Assembly (NCBI GenBank): GCA_003158495.1 | Contig: PMJT01000025.1 | Span: forward strand, 1 to 9,244 | Direction: 5' to 3' | Origin: Chloroflexota bacterium | GTDB lineage: Bacteria; Chloroflexota; Limnocylindria; Limnocylindrales; CSP1-4 | Length of the DNA: 9,244 nucleotides | Part shown: positions 5,558 through 9,244 of the stretch, in pieces | Layout of the letters: each line of letters begins with the position of its first letter | Position numbering within the stretch: position 1 is the stretch's first letter | Program-made: the position numbers and the translations under genes | The notes under the pieces: generated by a model | Databases searched by the model: none | The model's input: the letters and a program-made list of their open reading frames with translations, nothing else | Told to the model about the DNA's origin: nothing

Positions 5558-6753
5558 GGAGCCCTATGCCGAATCCGACCGTGGCAGTCCTGTTCGGCGG
5601 CCGGTCAGTCGAACACGAGGTCTCCGTCATATCGGGCCACCAGGCGATGGACGCGCTCGACCAGGCGGGCTATCCGGTCCTGCCGATCTACATCACCAAG
5701 CAGGGCGACTGGTATGCCGGCGAGGGCCTGCACAACCTGGACCTCTACCGTGAGCAGACATTCCACGCGGCCGGGCTCAAGAACGTCTACCGCATCAGCC
5801 TGAGCCCGGACCGGTCGATCCGGCAGCTGGTGGTTCATCCCGGGGTCGGCGGCGGGTTGCTGGGCGGCAAGAGCCCGAAGCTCTGGGCCGACGTCTTCTT
5901 CCCGGTGATCCACGGCTCGCACGGTGAGGACGGCTCGCTCCAGGGTCTCTTCGAACTGGCCGACGTGCCCTACGTCGGTTCCGGCGTGCTGGCCTCCGCC
6001 ATCGGCATGGACAAGGTCCGCCAGAAGGTCGTTTTCGGCTCGGCCGGGATCGCCGCGCTGGATTGCATCGAGATCTCGCGGGCCGAATGGGAGACCGATC
6101 GGCATGCCGCGGTCGCTCGCGTCGAGACGAAGTACCCGTACCCAGCGATGGTCAAGCCGGTCACGCTGGGGAGCAGCGTCGGTGTGTCTGCCTGCGCCGA
6201 TCGCGCCGCGCTGGGCGAGGCGCTGGACCTGGCGTTGGAACTCGACGGCCGGGCCCTCGTCGAACAGGCCCTGACCGATTTCATCGAGATCAACTGCTCC
6301 GTGCTCGGGCCGCCGGATCGCGCCTCGGCCTGCGAGCAGCCGGCGCGGACCGAATCGGTGCTGTCGTTCGACGACAAGTACAAGCACGGCGGCAGCAAGA
6401 AACTCGGCCGAGGCCAGGCCCCGAGCGCGGGAATGGCGGGTCTGCAGCGCCTGGTCCCGGCCCCGATCGGCCACGAGCTGACGGCGGAGGTCCGGGCGGC
6501 GGCGCTTGCCGCGTTTGCGGCCATCGGCGCCAGCGGCGTGGTCCGCGTGGACTTCCTCTACGACCGGGCCGCCAAACGGCTGCTCATCAACGAGATCAAC
6601 ACCACGCCCGGTTCCCTGAGCTATTACCTGTGGGAAGAGGAGGGGCTCCGGTTCGATCAGCTGGTCGCGGAGCTGGTCCGCATCGCGCTGGATCGCCACG
6701 AGTCGCAGCGGGCCACGGTCTATACCTTTGCGGCGAATCTGCTGACGCGGTAG
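5554..6753 (+). CDS. ddl: D-alanine--D-alanine ligase family ATP-grasp enzyme (variant)
   Basis: The family joins two D-alanines with ATP to make the end of the peptidoglycan stem peptide. The 399 residues (395 from ATG 5566) show the Ddl fold in order: AVLFGGRSVEHEVS (E20 matches E15 of E. coli DdlB), HGSHGEDG (120-127), VKPVTLGSSVGV (200-211), EINCSVLG, DDKYK (K275-Y276 match K215-Y216 of DdlB), RVDFLYD (D333) and INEINTTPG (E347 and N349, Mg ligands). Two features are odd. Between Y276 and the PAPI motif lie 25 residues, Gly/Lys-rich, against about nine in DdlB, so the omega loop over the active site is enlarged. The C-terminal block reads TPGSLSYYLWEE, placing Tyr358 where DdlB has Ser281, a residue that contacts the second D-Ala. 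Retention of Tyr276 argues against a VanA-type D-lactate ligase. It overlaps the MurF-like gene by 4 bp, fitting product hand-off. Confidence 0.9.
   Translation: MRSPMPNPTVAVLFGGRSVEHEVSVISGHQAMDALDQAGYPVLPIYITKQGDWYAGEGLHNLDLYREQTFHAAGLKNVYRISLSPDRSIRQLVVHPGVGGGLLGGKSPKLWADVFFPVIHGSHGEDGSLQGLFELADVPYVGSGVLASAIGMDKVRQKVVFGSAGIAALDCIEISRAEWETDRHAAVARVETKYPYPAMVKPVTLGSSVGVSACADRAALGEALDLALELDGRALVEQALTDFIEINCSVLGPPDRASACEQPARTESVLSFDDKYKHGGSKKLGRGQAPSAGMAGLQRLVPAPIGHELTAEVRAAALAAFAAIGASGVVRVDFLYDRAAKRLLINEINTTPGSLSYYLWEEEGLRFDQLVAELVRIALDRHESQRATVYTFAANLLTR
5556..5561 (+). promoter_or_regulatory. Ribosome binding site bearing on the ddl start
   Basis: GAGGAG lies 4 nt before ATG 5566, inside the end of the Mur ligase gene. 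It favours 5566 over ATG 5554, which overlaps the upstream TGA in an ATGA arrangement and would depend on coupling. The two starts differ by four residues. Confidence 0.4.
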
Positions 6754-6763
6754 GGGTGTTGGG

Positions 6764-6796
6764 CCGGGCGCGGGGCCGGCGCGGATTGGCGCCCGG
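6764..6796. terminator. GC-rich hairpin after ddl
   Basis: CCGGGCGC (6764-6771) and GCGCCCGG (6789-6796) form a perfect 8-bp stem with a 17-nt loop, starting 11 bp after the ddl stop. No T-run follows, so it may only pause transcription, or work with Rho. It could also be a protein-binding palindrome. Confidence 0.35.
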
Positions 6797-6823
6797 TGGC
6801 GTGGCGCCGGCGGGATTGGCGCC
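6783..6823. repeat. Three TGGCGCC copies at exact 15-bp steps
   Basis: TGGCGCC occurs at 6787-6793, 6802-6808 and 6817-6823. The outer two sit in a longer 11-bp direct repeat, GGATTGGCGCC, at 6783-6793 and 6813-6823. Each core GGCGCC is a palindrome. The array fills the 106-bp gap before the toroid gene and may be an operator array or the remnant of a small duplication. Its first copy overlaps the hairpin at 6764-6796. Confidence 0.5.
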
Positions 6824-6847
6824 GCGGCCGGGTCTATCGTTTGCCGC

Positions 6848-6854
6848 GAGGAGG
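6848..6854 (+). promoter_or_regulatory. Ribosome binding site of the toroid gene
   Basis: GAGGAGG lies 5 nt before ATG 6860, a strong site that fixes this start and shows independent translation of the gene. Confidence 0.75.
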
Positions 6855-6859
6855 CGACG

Positions 6860-7900
6860 ATGGTCGAATTGGCGGAACTCATGACGCACGCTCCACTGGA
6901 CTGGCTCCTGGACGAGTCTGCGCCGGCAGTCCGGCACCTCGCCCTGCGACAGCTGCTCGACCGGCCGGCGGACGATCCGGAAGTGATCGAGGCGCGGCGA
7001 GCCGCGATGGTGTCGGAGCCGATCGCACCGATCCTCGCCGCCCAGGATCCCGAGGGCTGGTGGGTCAAACCCGGCGCCGGATACTCGCCAAAGTACAGCG
7101 CCACGGTCTGGAGCCTGATCTTCCTCGACCAGATGGGCGCCGACGGCGACGATCCGCGGATCCGGGCGGGCTGCGACTACCTGCTCCGGCACGCCCAGGC
7201 GAGCAACGGCGGCTTCGCCGCGAGCGGCAATCTCACCGGCGAGGCGCCGCCGTCGCGGGCGATCCACTGCCTCAACGGAAACCTGCTGCGGGCGCTCATC
7301 GACTTCGGGCTCCTCGACGACGAGCGGGTCCGGCGGTCGCTGGCCTGGCAGGTCGCCGCGATCACCGGCGAGGGCATGGAGCGGTGGTACGCGTACACGT
7401 CCGGCCCCGGTTTCGCGTGCGGCGCAAATGCGGGCCGGCCGTGCGCCTGGGGCGCGATCAAGGCGGTCCTGGCCCTCGCGCGAGTCCCGGCGGACCGGCG
7501 CACGCCCGCGGTGGCCCGAGCCCTCGAGTCCGGCGTCGAGTTCCTCCTGAGCCGCGACCCGTCGATCGCCGACTACCCCATGCCCCCCGGCAGCAAGAAC
7601 CCGAGCGGCTCGTGGTTCAGGCTGGGGTTCCCGTCGGGCTACGTAGCCGACGTCCTGCAGGTCATCGAGGCACTGTGCGACGCGGGCGCCGCGGGCGATG
7701 CCCGACTCGACCCCGCGTTCGACTGGCTCCTGGCCCAGCGCGAAGCCGACGGCCGGTGGACGAACCGGTACGCCTACGAAGGCAAGCTCATACGCAACAT
7801 CGACCGACCGGGCCAGCCCAGCAAGTGGGTAACTCTGAGGGCACTCCGGGTCCTCAAGGCTCGAGCCCGGACGCGTCGTGGCGGAATAGCCCCCGCGTGA
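6860..7900 (+). CDS. Prenyltransferase/squalene-cyclase-like alpha-toroid protein, function unknown
   Basis: The 346-residue protein is built of helical repeats with recurring aromatic and Gly motifs: GWWVKPGAGYSPKY (66-79), WSLIFLDQMG (84-93), NGGFAASGN (116-124), CAWGAIKAVLALARVP (195-210), WLLAQREADGRW (289-300), a KWVTLRALRVLKA tail. This resembles the (alpha/alpha)6 toroid of terpene cyclases and prenyltransferase beta subunits. From memory, similar proteins in high-GC bacteria are sometimes named 'nitrogen fixation protein NifH', but there is no P-loop or NifH motif here. A cyclase-type DxDD motif is absent. Cys/His candidates for metal or catalysis are H136-C137 (in HCLNGN), C187 and C195 (in CGANAGRPC). 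There is no signal peptide or membrane segment, so it is probably cytosolic. It is separated from ddl by 106 bp of repeats and has its own RBS. I cannot assign a reaction. Confidence 0.85.
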   Translation: MVELAELMTHAPLDWLLDESAPAVRHLALRQLLDRPADDPEVIEARRAAMVSEPIAPILAAQDPEGWWVKPGAGYSPKYSATVWSLIFLDQMGADGDDPRIRAGCDYLLRHAQASNGGFAASGNLTGEAPPSRAIHCLNGNLLRALIDFGLLDDERVRRSLAWQVAAITGEGMERWYAYTSGPGFACGANAGRPCAWGAIKAVLALARVPADRRTPAVARALESGVEFLLSRDPSIADYPMPPGSKNPSGSWFRLGFPSGYVADVLQVIEALCDAGAAGDARLDPAFDWLLAQREADGRWTNRYAYEGKLIRNIDRPGQPSKWVTLRALRVLKARARTRRGGIAPA

Positions 7901-8063
7901 AACCGGACGGCCACTCGCCTGCCGTGGTGACAGCCATGTTGGCCGCGCCGCGACTGCAGCCGCCGCCCATCCCGGCCTGCGACTCGCTGGCATAATCGGC
8001 AGGTCGCCGTGGAGGTTCGTTTCGCTTCCGCGTGCCCCGCCGGGCATCGAAGCCGGCCGACAC
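7901..8063. other. Spacer before the GH1 gene
   Basis: Apart from the extended -10 at 7988-7996, this gap holds only a weak CCAC...GTGG pairing after the toroid stop, with no T-run, and a half-match to the fucI operator motif at 8017-8024. I see no RNA gene or small coding region. Confidence 0.3.
7988..7996 (+). promoter_or_regulatory. Possible extended -10 promoter of the GH1 gene
   Basis: TGGCATAAT fits the extended -10 form TGnTATAAT with one mismatch, in GC-rich DNA, about 83 bp before the GH1 start. No clear -35 is present, which an extended -10 can do without. It would make the GH1 gene a separate transcription unit. Confidence 0.4.
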
Positions 8064-8065
8064 AC

Positions 8066-8070
8066 AGGAG
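8066..8070 (+). promoter_or_regulatory. Ribosome binding site supporting the TTG start of the GH1 gene
   Basis: AGGAG (within ACAGGAG) lies 8 nt before TTG 8079. No ATG or GTG is as well placed, and the protein from this TTG begins exactly where GH1 proteins usually begin. Confidence 0.65.
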
Positions 8071-8078
8071 CTGATCGC

Positions 8079-9244
8079 TTGACGACTCTCGGCTTTCCGC
8101 GGGACTTCCTATGGGGAGCCGCGACGAGCGCTCACCAGGTCGAGGGCGGCAACGACAACTCCGATTGGTGGGATTGGGAGCATGCAACCGGCACTCCCTG
8201 CGCGGCGCCGAGCGGCAGCGCCTGCGAGCACTACACGCGCTATCCGGCGGATATCGCCCTCCTCGCTTCATTGGGGCTGAACACCTACCGCTTCTCCGTG
8301 GAGTGGGCGCGCATCGAGCCGTCCGAGGGCGTCTTCGACGCCGACGCGCTGGACCACTACCGCCGCCTCCTGGACTGCGTCCTCGAGAACGGCCTGGTCC
8401 CGATGGTCACGCTCAACCACTTCACGCTGCCCCGATGGGTCGCGGCCCAGGGCGGCTGGACGTGGAAGCGGACACCGGGACTGTTCGACCGCTACTGCCG
8501 GCGCGTGGTCGAGGCGCTCGGCGACAAGGTGCCCTGGTACTGCACGATCAACGAGCCGACCGCAATGTCCAGCGGCGCGTACCTGAGCGACTGGGGCTTT
8601 CCGCCGCGGGTCGTCGACGTGCGCGAGTGGCGCACTGCCATCGACCTGCTGGTCGATGGCCACAAGCGCTCGGTCGCTTCGATCCACGAGATGCGGCCGG
8701 GCGCGAAGGCCGGGCTGGCGGCCTTCACGGTCGAAAACGTGACGAACGCGGGCGGGCGGCCGGCGACCGACTACGCGGTCCGCATGAACCAGGACGTGTT
8801 CCTCGAGGCCACGGCCGACGACGACTTCATCGGCGTCCAGACGTACACCCGCCATTACCTTTATCGGCCCTGGATCGTCGCTCCGCTGACGAAGGCCGCG
8901 CTCCTTTTCCGCCCGATCGAGGACCGCATCGCCCGTCGGCTGCTCGCCGCTCGGACCGCGGCTCCCGGCACCTCGGCCCTGCCCGGCCAACGCGTGACCC
9001 AGATGGGCTGGGAGTATCGGCCGGAGGCGCTGGCGGCCGTGGTCCGGCGGATCGCGAAGCTATGCCCCGGCAAGGACCTGGTCGTGACCGAGAACGGCGT
9101 CGCCACTTCCGACGACACGGAGCGGGTGGAGTTCATCAGGCGCGCGCTGATCGCGTTGCATGAGGCTATGGCCGATGGCGCGCCGGTCCGCGGCTACGTC
9201 CACTGGAGCCTGATGGACAACTTCGAATGGGCCCACGGCTACGG
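8079..9244 (+). CDS. GH1 beta-glycosidase (beta-glucosidase type), 3' end beyond the right edge
   Basis: The enzyme cleaves terminal beta-linked glucose, galactose or fucose by a retaining mechanism. From TTG 8079 the frame is open for 388 codons to the window end. GH1 landmarks appear in order: FPRDFLWGAATSAHQVEGG (6-24), TYRFSVEWARIEP (69-81), TLNHFTLPRW (the glycone site), acid/base E159 in TINEP, GVQTYTR, MGWEYRPEAL, nucleophile E338 in VTENG, and HWSLMDNFEWAHGY at the end. The DNFEW block normally sits close to the C-terminus, so only some tens of residues are missing. No signal peptide is seen, so it probably acts inside the cell on imported short oligosaccharides. It has its own possible promoter and a good RBS. 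The aglycone, and the choice between glucose, galactose and D-fucose, cannot be read from sequence. A link to the fucI region is not shown. Confidence 0.93.
   Translation, partial: MTTLGFPRDFLWGAATSAHQVEGGNDNSDWWDWEHATGTPCAAPSGSACEHYTRYPADIALLASLGLNTYRFSVEWARIEPSEGVFDADALDHYRRLLDCVLENGLVPMVTLNHFTLPRWVAAQGGWTWKRTPGLFDRYCRRVVEALGDKVPWYCTINEPTAMSSGAYLSDWGFPPRVVDVREWRTAIDLLVDGHKRSVASIHEMRPGAKAGLAAFTVENVTNAGGRPATDYAVRMNQDVFLEATADDDFIGVQTYTRHYLYRPWIVAPLTKAALLFRPIEDRIARRLLAARTAAPGTSALPGQRVTQMGWEYRPEALAAVVRRIAKLCPGKDLVVTENGVATSDDTERVEFIRRALIALHEAMADGAPVRGYVHWSLMDNFEWAHGY

Noticed and set aside
5554..6753. VanA-type D-Ala-D-Lac ligase
   Set aside because: The Lys-Tyr pair typical of D-Ala-D-Ala ligases is present, and no vanH, vanX or two-component genes are nearby.
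5605..8065. Two long antisense frames (499 and 489 codons) over ddl, the toroid gene and both flanking spacers
   Set aside because: Both oppose genes with clear family features and RBSs, lack motifs themselves, and are explained by strong codon bias on the sense strand.
8111..9163. 350-codon plus-strand frame, and a 240-codon minus-strand frame (8268-8990), inside the GH1 region
   Set aside because: They are out of frame with the GH1 reading that carries NEP and TENG. The GH1 gene has no stop before the window edge and so can be overlooked.
1..9244. CRISPR array, insertion sequence, tRNA, rRNA or prophage gene
   Set aside because: I saw no repeat-spacer pattern, transposase motif, RNA gene or phage protein. 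The short periodic repeats lie in two small spacers and have no spacer structure.

Overview
The window is GC-rich and densely coded. It uses GTG and TTG starts, strong Shine-Dalgarno sites and short intergenic gaps. The gene mix is FucI-type sugar isomerase, a membrane-anchored MurF-like ligase, a divergent D-Ala-D-Ala ligase, an alpha/alpha-toroid protein and a GH1 glycosidase. This suggests a free-living, saccharolytic, high-GC bacterium. Chloroflexota (for example soil or freshwater lineages) is my best guess and an actinobacterium is the alternative. The placement rests on gene style only, because there is no rRNA or other phylogenetic marker.

Layout. (1) 1-630, minus strand: a protein of the DUF4380 / aldose-1-epimerase-like type, cut by the left edge. 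(2) 631-1095: a divergent control region. It holds three GCGACGC copies at exact 20-bp steps, three copies of a 13-bp partial palindrome fitting CGNAAWCGTTWCG, a 19-bp imperfect dyad and a possible -10 box. (3) 1096-2898, plus strand: L-fucose isomerase (fucI), full length with all three metal ligands. (4) 3037-6753, plus strand: a compact operon with overlapping genes. It encodes an alpha/beta-hydrolase, a MurF-like ligase whose usual UDP-binding domain is replaced by about five membrane segments, and a D-Ala-D-Ala ligase-like ATP-grasp enzyme with an enlarged omega loop. (5) 6754-6859: a short GC-rich spacer with three TGGCGCC copies at exact 15-bp steps and an 8-bp hairpin. (6) 6860-7900, plus strand: a prenyltransferase/squalene-cyclase-like toroid protein of unknown role. 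(7) 8079 to the right edge, plus strand: a GH1 beta-glycosidase, cut by the window end.

How the genes may work together. The left part and the right end look like sugar use: a putative mutarotase beside a fucose/arabinose isomerase under shared operators, and a GH1 glycosidase. The middle operon is an envelope module. Ddl would make the D-Ala-D-Ala type dipeptide and the MurF-like enzyme would ligate it at the membrane, with a hydrolase of unknown substrate co-translated. The most unusual material is the membrane MurF / variant Ddl pair and the ordered repeats in the fucI control region. Two real genes, at 1-630 (minus) and 8079-9244 (plus), run off the edges. Several long antisense open frames are coding shadows.
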